Origin: Lentimicrobiaceae bacterium
GTDB taxonomy: Bacteria > Bacteroidota > Bacteroidia > Bacteroidales > F082
Length of the DNA: 37,818 nucleotides
Reading direction: 5' to 3'
Assembly (NCBI GenBank): GCA_015061315.1
Contig: SUWV01000024.1
Location: 1-37,818, forward strand
Shown: positions 1 to 7,424 of the stretch, in pieces
How positions within the stretch are numbered: the first letter of the stretch is position 1
Layout: each line of letters opens with the position of its first letter
Notes under the pieces: generated by a model
The model's database searches: none
The model's input: only the letters and a program-made list of their open reading frames with translations
Told to the model about the DNA's origin: nothing
Position numbers and translations under genes: made by a program

Positions 1-1327
1 AGATACATTCTTCAGGGAAGTTGATTCTACCTTTATTATTAATGAAATCGTTGATTTCGTCTTTTACGTTTATGATTGAAGGGAGGATAGGGAAGATAGG
101 CTTTTTGCAAGTCTTCATCTTTTCGTTCAAAACTTCATAAACTTCCCAGTTAGGGAACAAGCCTGGTGAACCGAAGATGACGCACATACAGTCGATGTTG
201 TCGAAGTCGTTTTCGCAAGCGTCGATGATGTAACCAAGTTGTTCTGCTGTACCAGTAGCGAGGAAGTCGATAGGGTTACCTACTGAAGAACCTGGGAATA
301 ACTTTGCTAATAGTTCGTCAGCTTTAGGACCTTCGATATGAGGAACGTCCATACCTCCGTTTGAGAGAACGTCGGTCAGCATGACGGCAGGACCGCCGGC
401 GTGAGTGATGACGGCAACATTCTTGCCTTTAACTTCTGGGTGCATGAAGATAGCACATACAGTTGTGAGTTCTTGACGGTTGTGGCAGCGGACGATACCA
501 GCTTTACGGAATAAAGCGTCAACGATAGAGTCGTTTGTTGCGAGTGCGCCTGTGTGTGATGAAGCTGCACGGCTACCTGCTGCAGAGCCGCCCGACTTGA
601 TAGCTGCGATGTGACAGCCTTTGCCGATGAGCGAGCGTGAGTGTTTTAATAACTTCTGTGGGTTACCGATTTTTTCCATGTACAACATGATGACGCGTGA
701 GCTTGTCTCAGGATCGAAAGTCTCGTCTAAATGTTCGAGTACGTCTTCGATACCGACTTGAGCTGAGTTACCTACAGCCCAAACGCTGTTGAATGTCAAA
801 CCGTTTGTGATACCGTATTCTTTGATGAACACTGCTGTCGCGCCAGAGCCTGTCACGAAGTCAACGCCGTGAGGGTCAAGTGTTGGGATAGGAGCGTCGA
901 AAGCACCGCAGTAGTTACGGTTCAAGAAGCCTGTACAGTTAGGACCTATGAGGCTGCCGCCGACTTTATTAACTGTCTCAACTATTTGTCTTTCAAATTC
1001 AGCGCCTTGTTCGTTTTCTTCGCCGAAGCCAGCTGAAACGATGATGAAACCTTTAGTGCCTTTCTCGAAAGCTAAGGTATTCACTGTTGCAGGGCAATAT
1101 TTAGCTGCGATAGCTATGATGGCGCAATCCACTTGTGGAAGGTCATCGACTTTTTGGAAACATTTGATACCTTGAACTTCAGTCTCTTTAGGGTTGACAG
1201 TATAAATCTCGCCTTTGAAGTTGCTGTTGATGAGGTTTTTTAATACGCTGCCGCCTGGCTTGTGAGTGTCGCCAGAAGCACCGACAACGACAATACTTTT
1301 AGGATTTAGTAATTCTTGTGCTATCAT
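1..1327 (-). CDS. acetate/acyl--CoA ligase (ADP-forming), CoA-binding alpha part, 3'-truncated by window edge
   Basis: This enzyme family converts acyl-CoA, ADP and phosphate to the acid, CoA and ATP, giving substrate-level ATP in fermenters. The reading frame starts at the ATG at 1327-1325 and stays open to the left edge (442 codons), so the C-terminus is not visible. The N-terminus is a CoA-binding Rossmann fold (SIVVVGASGD, residues 11-20), followed by a Gly-Pro-Asn-Cys segment near residue 127 and a succinyl-CoA-synthetase-like part. SSHTGALA places a His at residue 258; the phosphorylated histidine of archaeal ACD alpha subunits is at 257, so the catalytic residue is present. It cannot be seen whether the ATP-grasp beta part is fused (about 700 aa) or separate. 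The family call is firm; the acid used is unknown. Confidence 0.9.
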   Translation of the reverse strand, partial: MIAQELLNPKSIVVVGASGDTHKPGGSVLKNLINSNFKGEIYTVNPKETEVQGIKCFQKVDDLPQVDCAIIAIAAKYCPATVNTLAFEKGTKGFIIVSAGFGEENEQGAEFERQIVETVNKVGGSLIGPNCTGFLNRNYCGAFDAPIPTLDPHGVDFVTGSGATAVFIKEYGITNGLTFNSVWAVGNSAQVGIEDVLEHLDETFDPETSSRVIMLYMEKIGNPQKLLKHSRSLIGKGCHIAAIKSGGSAAGSRAASSHTGALATNDSIVDALFRKAGIVRCHNRQELTTVCAIFMHPEVKGKNVAVITHAGGPAVMLTDVLSNGGMDVPHIEGPKADELLAKLFPGSSVGNPIDFLATGTAEQLGYIIDACENDFDNIDCMCVIFGSPGLFPNWEVYEVLNEKMKTCKKPIFPILPSIINVKDEINDFINNKGRINFPEECI

Positions 1328-1386
1328 ATTTTGAAATATTTGATTTTCAATAGATGTGAATAAATAATATGAAAACTCGTTTTTTG

Positions 1387-1394
1387 CAAATGTA
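1387..1394 (-). promoter_or_regulatory. possible -7 box (TACATTTG) for the acyl-CoA synthetase
   Basis: The minus strand reads TACATTTG, an exact match to the Bacteroidota -7 consensus TAnnTTTG, 60 bases upstream of the ATG. No TTG is seen at the usual -33 distance, so this is a weak call. Confidence 0.4.
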
Positions 1395-1470
1395 AGAAAA
1401 AAAAGTATATGAAAAACTAACTACGAGAAAAACTTTGAATGACAACAAGTATGATGTGTGTTAGGATTTA

Positions 1471-2544
1471 TCATACAATATTCACTTCGGGTTTTATCTC
1501 GATGTCGAATTTCTCTTTTACGCTGTCTTGTATCTTTTTCATGAGATGTAAAATCTCTTCGGGTTTACCGTCGCCGTAATGTACTAAGACGAGAGCTTGC
1601 TTGTCCCATACTCCTACATGATTTTCCTTATGACCTTTCCAGCCAGCCTTGTCGATGAGCCAGCCCGCTGGTATCTTGACGCCATTCTCGTTTGGATATG
1701 AAGGCATGTCGGGATATGTCTCTTTAAGCTTTTGAAATACGTCTGTATCGACGATTGGATTTTGGAAGAAGCTGCCGACACTTCCAACGACGCCAACTTC
1801 CGGAAGTTTATCAGCACGAATGTTCTTTATGGCATCGGCGACATCATTGAGAGTAGGAGATACAATATTTTTTTTAAGTAAATAATCTTTAACATTGCCG
1901 TAGTCTAACTTCAACTCGCCATCTCTCCTTAACTTAAAATCGACGGCAACGATGAAATATTTTTTGTTTTCTTCTCTTTTGAAAATACTGTCACGATAGG
2001 CAAAATGGCAGTCCTCATTTTTAAATATTACTCTGTCGCCATTCGTTAAATCAATTGTATATACATACTCTATGCTATCTTTTGCCTCAACGCCATAAGC
2101 TCCAATGTTTTGAACTGGAGAAGCGCCTACGCTGCCAGGAATATCGACTAAATTTTCCAATCCATATAGCTTGTTCTTGACAGTAAAGTCAACGAAGTCT
2201 TTCCAAATCTCGCCCGACATGCACCTAACTGTTATAAGTCCCTGAGTGTCTGAGTTACCGAGTCTCTGAGTTTCTATGTCGTCGTCATCATCAACGTCAA
2301 TAGAAATACCTTTTAAGTTGGAATGTATTATAGTTCCGTCAAAATATTCGTCTTTGAAAAGAATGTTGCTGCCTCCGCCTAATATCAATATTTTCTCATC
2401 GTCAAAAACATTGTTTTCAATAAGCTCGTCAATGTCTTTTAATGCGTTGATTTCATAATATTTTTTAGCAACAATTTTAAATCCCATTGTGTTGTTTCCC
2501 AATAAAGACTTTTGTCTCTCGCATTTTAACTCTTGTCTTTCCAT
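1471..2544 (-). CDS. murB: UDP-N-acetylenolpyruvoylglucosamine reductase (type I MurB)
   Basis: MurB reduces UDP-GlcNAc-enolpyruvate to UDP-MurNAc with NADPH and FAD in cytoplasmic peptidoglycan precursor synthesis. Visible landmarks are the FAD-binding GGGSN (57-60), SVGASPVQNIGAYG (138-149), YRDS with R184, the proton-donor serine in GSFFQNP (S258) and the C-terminal glutamate in KPEV (about E353). The start at 2544 is preferred because SLLGNNTMGFKI corresponds to the family's N-terminal strand; starting at the inner Met20 would remove it. Length (357 aa) is slightly above the usual 330-345 aa. Part of the excess is a loop after LKGI (about residues 91-103) encoded by an 8-bp repeat array. 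Transcribed away from the glycosyltransferase gene upstream. Confidence 0.96.
   Translation of the reverse strand: MERQELKCERQKSLLGNNTMGFKIVAKKYYEINALKDIDELIENNVFDDEKILILGGGSNILFKDEYFDGTIIHSNLKGISIDVDDDDDIETQRLGNSDTQGLITVRCMSGEIWKDFVDFTVKNKLYGLENLVDIPGSVGASPVQNIGAYGVEAKDSIEYVYTIDLTNGDRVIFKNEDCHFAYRDSIFKREENKKYFIVAVDFKLRRDGELKLDYGNVKDYLLKKNIVSPTLNDVADAIKNIRADKLPEVGVVGSVGSFFQNPIVDTDVFQKLKETYPDMPSYPNENGVKIPAGWLIDKAGWKGHKENHVGVWDKQALVLVHYGDGKPEEILHLMKKIQDSVKEKFDIEIKPEVNIV
2238..2269. repeat. 8-bp imperfect array inside murB
   Basis: Four in-phase octamers (GTCCCTGA, GTGTCTGA, GTTACCGA, GTCTCTGA) share a GTNNCTGA pattern and encode about residues 91-103 of MurB in frame. The segment lies in a surface-type loop between strands and leaves the FAD and catalytic motifs untouched. 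Confidence 0.75.
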
Positions 2545-2577
2545 AAAAATATTTTTTCAAAAATAAGTTTTTTTCTG

Positions 2578-2585
2578 CAAAAGTA
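2578..2585 (-). promoter_or_regulatory. possible -7 box (TACTTTTG) for murB
   Basis: The minus strand has TACTTTTG, matching TAnnTTTG, 34 bases before the murB start codon. No TTG lies at the normal -33 spacing, so support is limited to the -7 match and its position. Confidence 0.35.
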
Positions 2586-2628
2586 AGTCATAAAAACATT
2601 AATTTTATAAACTCAAAAAAAAGTAGTT

Positions 2629-3744
2629 TTGAAACGTGTAATAGTATCGGTAATCAATGACTTAGTGACAGATCAAAGGGTTAATAAGTCGTGTCTCACA
2701 CTTCAGAAGGCGGGTTTTGAAGTGTTGTTGGTAGGTCGTAAGCAAAGGAAAAGTCCCGATATGGATGAGCGTCCGTATCGTTCTCACAGAATGAAGCTTA
2801 TCTTTGAGAAAGGTCCTTTGTTTTATGCTGAGTATAACATCAGGTTATTTCTGTTTCTGCTTTTCCATAGAGCCGACTGTCTCTTGTCTAATGACTTAGA
2901 TACTTTGTTGCCTTCGTTTTTAATTTCAAAGATTAAAAGAACGAAACTTATTTATGATAGTCACGAGTATTTTACCGAGGTGCCTGAACTCGTCAGTCGT
3001 CCTAAGGTGCAGAAAGTATGGCGTGCTATCGAAGAGTTTGTCCTGCCAAAGATGAAGGAGATGATAACTGTCAATGAATCTATCGCGAATCTCTTTCGTG
3101 AGAAGTACGGCATTAAGGTTCATGTGATAAGAAATATTCCTATGCGTAAGATGCTGCCTGAACCTGCTGATAGAGATAGTCTGAATTTGCCTAATGACAA
3201 ACATATCTTAATTCTTCAAGGTTCTGGAATTAATATCCATAGAGGCTCGGAAGAACTAGTCGATGCGATGCAATATCTTGATGATTGCATGCTATTAATA
3301 ATAGGTGGCGGTGATGTGTTGCCTATATTAAAACAGAAAGTGACGGAGAATCATTGGGAAGACAGAGTGCGATTTTTCCCAAGGATGCCATATAAAGATA
3401 TGATGGCGATAACGCGTCTTGCAGAACTCGGCTTTACTTTAGATAAACCGAATAACCTTAATTATCTTTTTAGTCTGCCAAATAAATTATTTGATTATAT
3501 ACAAGCTGATGTCCCTATAGTGGCATCGCATCTTACTGAGATAGAACGTATCATAAGAGATTATAACATAGGAACTTTTATCGAAGAACATAATCCTGAG
3601 CACATAGCCAAGAAAATAAAGGAAACGCTTTCTGATGAAGAGACTTTGAAGACATGGAAAAATAACCTTAACAAAGCGGCACAGGAATTATGCTGGGAAA
3701 ACGAAGAACAAACATTGATTAAGATATATGAGCAATACATCTGA
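2629..3744 (+). CDS. glycosyltransferase, GT4-like (GT-B fold)
   Basis: Predicted to transfer a sugar from a nucleotide donor to a surface or cell-wall glycan; donor and acceptor cannot be read from sequence. The 371-aa protein begins with strand VIVSVINDL and the family motif NDLVTDQRVNK (10-20), has YDSHEYFTEVPEL (109-121) in the N-terminal domain, and in the C-terminal domain LLIIGGG (222-228) and LPNKLFDYIQADVPIVAS (283-300), which carries the donor-site region. The start codon is TTG. An in-frame stop at 2608-2610 and the lack of a nearby ATG leave no better start, and the residues after TTG are the canonical N-terminus. TAGTTTTG at 2624-2631 resembles a -7 box but overlaps the start codon, so it is probably coincidental. 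The next gene overlaps by 17 bp, indicating an operon. Confidence 0.85.
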   Translation: MKRVIVSVINDLVTDQRVNKSCLTLQKAGFEVLLVGRKQRKSPDMDERPYRSHRMKLIFEKGPLFYAEYNIRLFLFLLFHRADCLLSNDLDTLLPSFLISKIKRTKLIYDSHEYFTEVPELVSRPKVQKVWRAIEEFVLPKMKEMITVNESIANLFREKYGIKVHVIRNIPMRKMLPEPADRDSLNLPNDKHILILQGSGINIHRGSEELVDAMQYLDDCMLLIIGGGDVLPILKQKVTENHWEDRVRFFPRMPYKDMMAITRLAELGFTLDKPNNLNYLFSLPNKLFDYIQADVPIVASHLTEIERIIRDYNIGTFIEEHNPEHIAKKIKETLSDEETLKTWKNNLNKAAQELCWENEEQTLIKIYEQYI

Positions 3745-4858
3745 TAAACATCTGCACATCGTAAGTTTCGACATTCCGTATCCTGCCAATTACGGCGGCG
3801 TTATTGATGTTTTCTTTAGAATAAAGGAATTACATAAAAGAGGCGTTAAGATACATCTGCATTGTTTTGAATACGGACGCGAACATTCGGAATATTTGGA
3901 GAGCTTCTGTTATTCCGTAAATTATTATAAGAGAGAGACAAAGATAACAAATCTTTTTAATGCCTTGCCTTATATAGTCTGTTCCCGCGATTGTGAGCAA
4001 TTGAGAAATAACTTGCGAAACGACGATTATCCTATCTTGTTGGAAGGCTTGCACTGCTGTGGCATCCTGACACATGAAGAGTTCTTGAATAGAAATATCA
4101 TCGTGAGAGCTCATAATGTGGAACATGATTATTATGAACATCTGTCGAAAGCTGAAGTCGATGCTAAGAAGAAGTTATATCTTAAACAAGAAGTCGCGAA
4201 ACTGAGAGATTTTGAGACAGTGTTGCATAAGGCAAAGGCGATATTGGCGATTTCACAGAAAGACTACGAATATTTTTCGGAGAAATATAAGAACGTTTAT
4301 AAGGTTACTGCGTACAATGCCTATACAGAAGTAGATATTCTTGAAGGTAGCAGCGATTATGTCCTTTATCATGGCAATCTCTCTGTGGCAGAGAATTATT
4401 CGGCAGCGGAATATCTCGTCGATACCTTTAGAAAGATAGACGTGAAACTGAAAGTGGCAGGCATGAATCCTCCTCAACATCTCGTGAAGATGATAGATGA
4501 AGTGCCTAACGTGGAACTCATCGACAGCCCGGACGACCAGACTTTGTCCGACTTAATACGTCACGCTCATATTAATATCTTAGTTACAGAACAAGCTACA
4601 GGACTCAAACTTAAATTGTTGAATACACTCTTCAACGGACGTTTCTGTTTGGTAAATGACAAAATGGTTGAGGGTTTGGATGTTAATGGTTTATGTTATG
4701 TAGTTAATGATCAGAATGCGATACGATTTGCCGTGGACGAGTTGATGCCTCGTAAATTCGACGCTCACCAGATTGCGAGACGCAGAAAAAATATGAAGAA
4801 CTTCTATAATATCGAAGAGGCGACAGACACAATAATTAAATTGATAACCGAAAATTGA
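3728..4858 (+). CDS. glycosyltransferase, GT-B fold, second of a pair
   Basis: A 376-aa protein of the Bacteroidota glycosyltransferase type. The N-terminal domain has the strand HIVSFDIPYPANYGGVID (10-27, with the usual glycine-rich loop) and RAHNVEHDYY (127-136). The C-terminal domain has YHGNLSVAEN (214-223) and TGLKLKLLNTLFNGR (291-305), in the position of the donor-binding helix. No signal peptide or membrane segment is seen, so it is probably cytoplasmic or peripheral to the inner membrane. The start lies 17 bp inside the preceding glycosyltransferase, so the two are very likely translationally coupled and act on the same glycan. The stop codon directly precedes a 7-bp repeat array. Substrate unknown. 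Confidence 0.8.
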   Translation: MSNTSDKHLHIVSFDIPYPANYGGVIDVFFRIKELHKRGVKIHLHCFEYGREHSEYLESFCYSVNYYKRETKITNLFNALPYIVCSRDCEQLRNNLRNDDYPILLEGLHCCGILTHEEFLNRNIIVRAHNVEHDYYEHLSKAEVDAKKKLYLKQEVAKLRDFETVLHKAKAILAISQKDYEYFSEKYKNVYKVTAYNAYTEVDILEGSSDYVLYHGNLSVAENYSAAEYLVDTFRKIDVKLKVAGMNPPQHLVKMIDEVPNVELIDSPDDQTLSDLIRHAHINILVTEQATGLKLKLLNTLFNGRFCLVNDKMVEGLDVNGLCYVVNDQNAIRFAVDELMPRKFDAHQIARRRKNMKNFYNIEEATDTIIKLITEN

Positions 4859-4860
4859 AA

Positions 4861-4888
4861 ATTATGAATTATGCATTATGAATTATGA
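4861..4888. repeat. 7-bp array (ATTATGA) spanning the methyltransferase start
   Basis: Four tandem heptamers (ATTATGA, ATTATGC, ATTATGA, ATTATGA) begin 3 bp after the glycosyltransferase stop. The ATG of the DNA methyltransferase (4878) lies inside the third unit, so the array provides that start codon and several out-of-frame ATGs. Confidence 0.8.
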
Positions 4889-6572
4889 ATTAAATAAAAT
4901 CTCCTTGAAATCAGCTGCCGAACAACTGAACGTTTCGGTAGTGAGTATTCATAACTGGATTAAAGATGGCTCCCTTAAAACAATAGACGGTAGCCTTACT
5001 CAAGAATGTTTAGACGATTTCAAAAGAGATTTTCTTAATAAAAACAAACTCTCATCAAGAGCTAACAAGCAGTATAAAGATATTCATAATCATAAGCAGC
5101 TTACAGAAAATATAAGACTTAAAATTAATTCAGAATTGTCGGGTGGTGAAATCTCCGATAGTTATGAAGCATCGCTTTCAGAATCTTATAAGAATAAGGA
5201 AGGAATTTATTACACGCCTCAATATATCGTTGAAGATATGATGCGCGACATCACTGATGTTGAGGGAAAGACTTTCCTGGATCCTTGCTGCGGTACGGGT
5301 AATTTTATTATGGAAGCAATAAAAAAAGGTTTCGCTCCTGAAAATGTTTACGGCTTTGACACTGATGAAAATGCCGTCGCAATCACAAAGAAACGTATCA
5401 GAGAATTATGCGGATATGAAAGCGACAATATCTTTTGTGGAGACTTTTTAAGTCACCAAGTCGCCAAGTCACCAAGTCGCCAAGTGGGAATGCATCGAAT
5501 GTGCCCAATGCAGATTTTCAGATTTTCAGATTTTCAGATTCTCAAATTTGACTACATTTTCACAAATCCTCCTTGGGGTAAGAAAATCAACAAGAAAGAC
5601 AGAGATAAATATTCTGACCTGTTTAACTCGGGAAATAGCAACGATACTTCTTCTTTATTTTATTTCGCCTCATTAAAGATGTTAAAAGATGATGGAATGT
5701 TAGGGTTTCTGTTTCCTGACGCTTTCTTTAACATCACCTCTTTTGAAGATGCGAGAAAATCGCTTTTAAATCATAAGATAAAACGTCTGATAGATTACGG
5801 CAAGCCTTTCAAGGGGTTGATGACTAAGGCGATGGCTTTTGTGGCGACAAACGGCAAAAGTCTAAAGTCTAAAGCTGAAAGGGATATGACACATCGAATG
5901 TGTCTAAATTTTAATAATTGCATCTCATGTGAAATTTATAATGTTAAAAAACATTTACGTTTGCAAGGTAGTTTCTTCGATATTCCCAAGCATATCCTGA
6001 ATTTTCATATTGATGAAAGAGAAAGCGAGCTTATTAGAAAACTCTTCTCTAAACCTTATGTCACGTTGAAAGATAACGCGTCTTGGGCTTTGGGAATTAT
6101 CACGGGTAACAATAATAGATTATGTCAGAAAGAGAATAGGGAAGGACTTGTTCCTATTTTCAGAGGTAAGGATATTTTTAAAGATAAGATTGCTGAGCCG
6201 ACATTATTCATTGATGCAAACTTAGAAGGTTGTCGTCAGGTGGCTGATATTGATTGTTATAAGGCTAAAGAGAAAATAGTATATCGTTTCATCTGCAATA
6301 ATATTGTCTGTCATTGCGACACTGAGCAGCGATATATTCTTAACAGTGCCAATCTTTTTATCTTGAATGATGGCTTTCCTTTGTCGCATAATCAAGTCGC
6401 GGATTTATTAAACTCCGACGCCATGAATTGGCTTTTCAGATGTGTCTTCAACACACATAAAATCTTACGCAGCGACTTGGAGCTACTTCCAATATGGCAC
6501 GAATATTTTGAGAGATACGAAAGCTTCTCTGAAGAAAGCCTGAGGGAATATCTTGGGATAATTGACAATTAA
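4878..6572 (+). CDS. solitary adenine-N6 DNA methyltransferase with N-terminal helix-turn-helix and TaqI-like C-terminal region
   Basis: Predicted to methylate adenine N6 in DNA. An N-terminal helix-turn-helix-like part (ISLKSAAEQLNVSVVSIHNWI, in two halves 8-17 and 18-28) is followed by GIYYTPQYIVEDMM (109-122), AdoMet motif I FLDPCCGTGNF (133-143), an acidic motif II (GFDTDENA, 159-166) and catalytic NPPW (230-233). A region resembling the TaqI-like specificity domain (GIITGNNNR, FRGKDIF) follows. There is no nuclease motif and no restriction gene beside it. Two segments are encoded by repeat arrays: residues 192-222, between the family's GDFL and FDYIFTNPPW, and about 327-343. Both keep the frame. 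The start is inside a heptamer array and the stop inside another. Activity is inferred; the insertion ahead of NPPW could affect it. Confidence 0.85.
   Translation: MNYELNKISLKSAAEQLNVSVVSIHNWIKDGSLKTIDGSLTQECLDDFKRDFLNKNKLSSRANKQYKDIHNHKQLTENIRLKINSELSGGEISDSYEASLSESYKNKEGIYYTPQYIVEDMMRDITDVEGKTFLDPCCGTGNFIMEAIKKGFAPENVYGFDTDENAVAITKKRIRELCGYESDNIFCGDFLSHQVAKSPSRQVGMHRMCPMQIFRFSDFQILKFDYIFTNPPWGKKINKKDRDKYSDLFNSGNSNDTSSLFYFASLKMLKDDGMLGFLFPDAFFNITSFEDARKSLLNHKIKRLIDYGKPFKGLMTKAMAFVATNGKSLKSKAERDMTHRMCLNFNNCISCEIYNVKKHLRLQGSFFDIPKHILNFHIDERESELIRKLFSKPYVTLKDNASWALGIITGNNNRLCQKENREGLVPIFRGKDIFKDKIAEPTLFIDANLEGCRQVADIDCYKAKEKIVYRFICNNIVCHCDTEQRYILNSANLFILNDGFPLSHNQVADLLNSDAMNWLFRCVFNTHKILRSDLELLPIWHEYFERYESFSEESLREYLGIIDN
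5452..5542. repeat. compound repeat block inside the DNA methyltransferase gene
   Basis: Four GTCRCCAA octamers (5452-5483), then a degenerate palindromic unit with core CATCGAATGTG (5493-5503), then four CAGATTYT octamers (5511-5542). Each component also occurs between genes elsewhere in the window. Together they encode residues 192-222 in frame. Confidence 0.85.
5857..5904. repeat. heptamers plus palindrome inside the DNA methyltransferase gene
   Basis: Two AAAGTCT heptamers (5857-5870) are followed by the perfect inverted repeat GACACAT-CGA-ATGTGTC (5888-5904). The heptamer is the unit of the long intergenic array at 20767 and the palindrome recurs at 18848 and 36710. The block encodes about residues 327-343. 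Confidence 0.8.
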
Positions 6573-6637
6573 CAATTAACAATTGACAATGAACAATGAA
6601 AGATTAATAATTGTAAATTGTAAACTGTAAATTGTAA
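6561..6637. repeat. inverted 7-bp arrays between convergent genes
   Basis: Six heptamers of ATTRACA type (6561-6602) meet four of ATTGTAA type (6610-6637). The right-hand units are close to the reverse complement of the left-hand ones, so the transcript could fold into a long A/T hairpin. The stop codon of the methyltransferase (6570-6572) lies in the left array and that of ftsE (6639-6641) abuts the right one. It may act as a bidirectional terminator. Confidence 0.75.
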
Positions 6638-6638
6638 A

Positions 6639-7304
6639 TTATTTCGAGTCTTTCACCATTCCGTCTTCACATTTGATAATTCTTGATGGATATTTCAAGA
6701 TGAGGTTATAGTTATGTGTTGCCATCAAGATAGTCTTACCTTGTTTGCTTATTTCTAAGAGTAGGTTCATGATGTCGTTGGTCGTCTCAGGATCTAAGTT
6801 GCCAGTAGGCTCGTCGGCGAGGATCACGTTAGGGTTGTTCAATAATGCTCTTGCCACCGCGATGCTTTGTTGTTCGCCTCCCGAGAGCTGATGCGGCATG
6901 ACCTTGCGTTTGTGAGGAAGTCCTACTTGCAAAAGTACTTCATCAATTCTTTTTGAAATCTTGGTCTTGTCGGTCCAGCCTGTTGCGTCCAATACAAAAG
7001 ATAGATTTTCTTCTACACTGCGGTCATAGAGTAGCTGGAAGTCTTGGAATACAATGCCAATCTTTCTTCTCAACATCGGAATGTCGCGACGTTTGATCTT
7101 GCGAAGGTCATAATCTGCTATCTTGATGTCGCCTTTTTTTGCAGGGAGGTCGGCATATAATGTCTTCAGCAGCGACGACTTCCCGCTGCCTGTCTTGCCG
7201 ATAAGATAGACAAATTCGCCTTCTCCAATTTCAAAATTGACATCTTTCAAGATACATCTCTCATGCTGATATATCGAAGCGTTTTTAAGTGATATTGTAT
7301 TCAT
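6639..7304 (-). CDS. ftsE: cell-division ABC transporter ATPase FtsE
   Basis: FtsE is the cytoplasmic ATPase that with FtsX controls peptidoglycan hydrolysis at the septum. The 221-aa protein has Walker A GKTGSGKS (36-43), Q-loop Q87 in GIVFQDFQLL, signature LSGGE (140-144), Walker B ILADEP (161-166) and switch histidine H197. The length and the GIVFQDFQLLYDRSVEENL segment fit FtsE better than LolD or MacB ATPases, although those are close relatives. No ftsX is visible beside it. The gene is downstream of the TPM/LemA cluster on the same strand but separated by a 120-bp repeat-rich gap, so co-transcription is uncertain. Confidence 0.83.
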   Translation of the reverse strand: MNTISLKNASIYQHERCILKDVNFEIGEGEFVYLIGKTGSGKSSLLKTLYADLPAKKGDIKIADYDLRKIKRRDIPMLRRKIGIVFQDFQLLYDRSVEENLSFVLDATGWTDKTKISKRIDEVLLQVGLPHKRKVMPHQLSGGEQQSIAVARALLNNPNVILADEPTGNLDPETTNDIMNLLLEISKQGKTILMATHNYNLILKYPSRIIKCEDGMVKDSK

Positions 7305-7312
7305 TGTTTTAA

Positions 7313-7423
7313 ATCTGAGAATCTGAGAATCTGAGAATCTGAAAATATGAAAAATTCAACAGTGTTTAGTGTTTTTGTCATACTTTTCAGTTTCTCAATT
7401 TTTAAATTTTTCAAGTTTTAAAT
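7313..7423. repeat. 8-bp arrays between ftsE and the TPM gene
   Basis: Four ATCTGARA octamers (7313-7344) belong to the same family, reverse complemented, as CAGATTYT in the DNA methyltransferase. After a short unique stretch five T-rich octamers follow in phase (TTTTCAGT, TTCTCAAT, TTTTAAAT, TTTTCAAG, TTTTAAAT; 7384-7423), ending one base before the TPM stop codon. Confidence 0.7.
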
Positions 7424-7424
7424 A

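Noticed and set aside
2624..2631. TAGTTTTG as promoter box for the glycosyltransferase pair
   Set aside because: It overlaps the only plausible start codon (TTG 2629), so transcription would begin inside the gene; there is no TTG at the -33 position.
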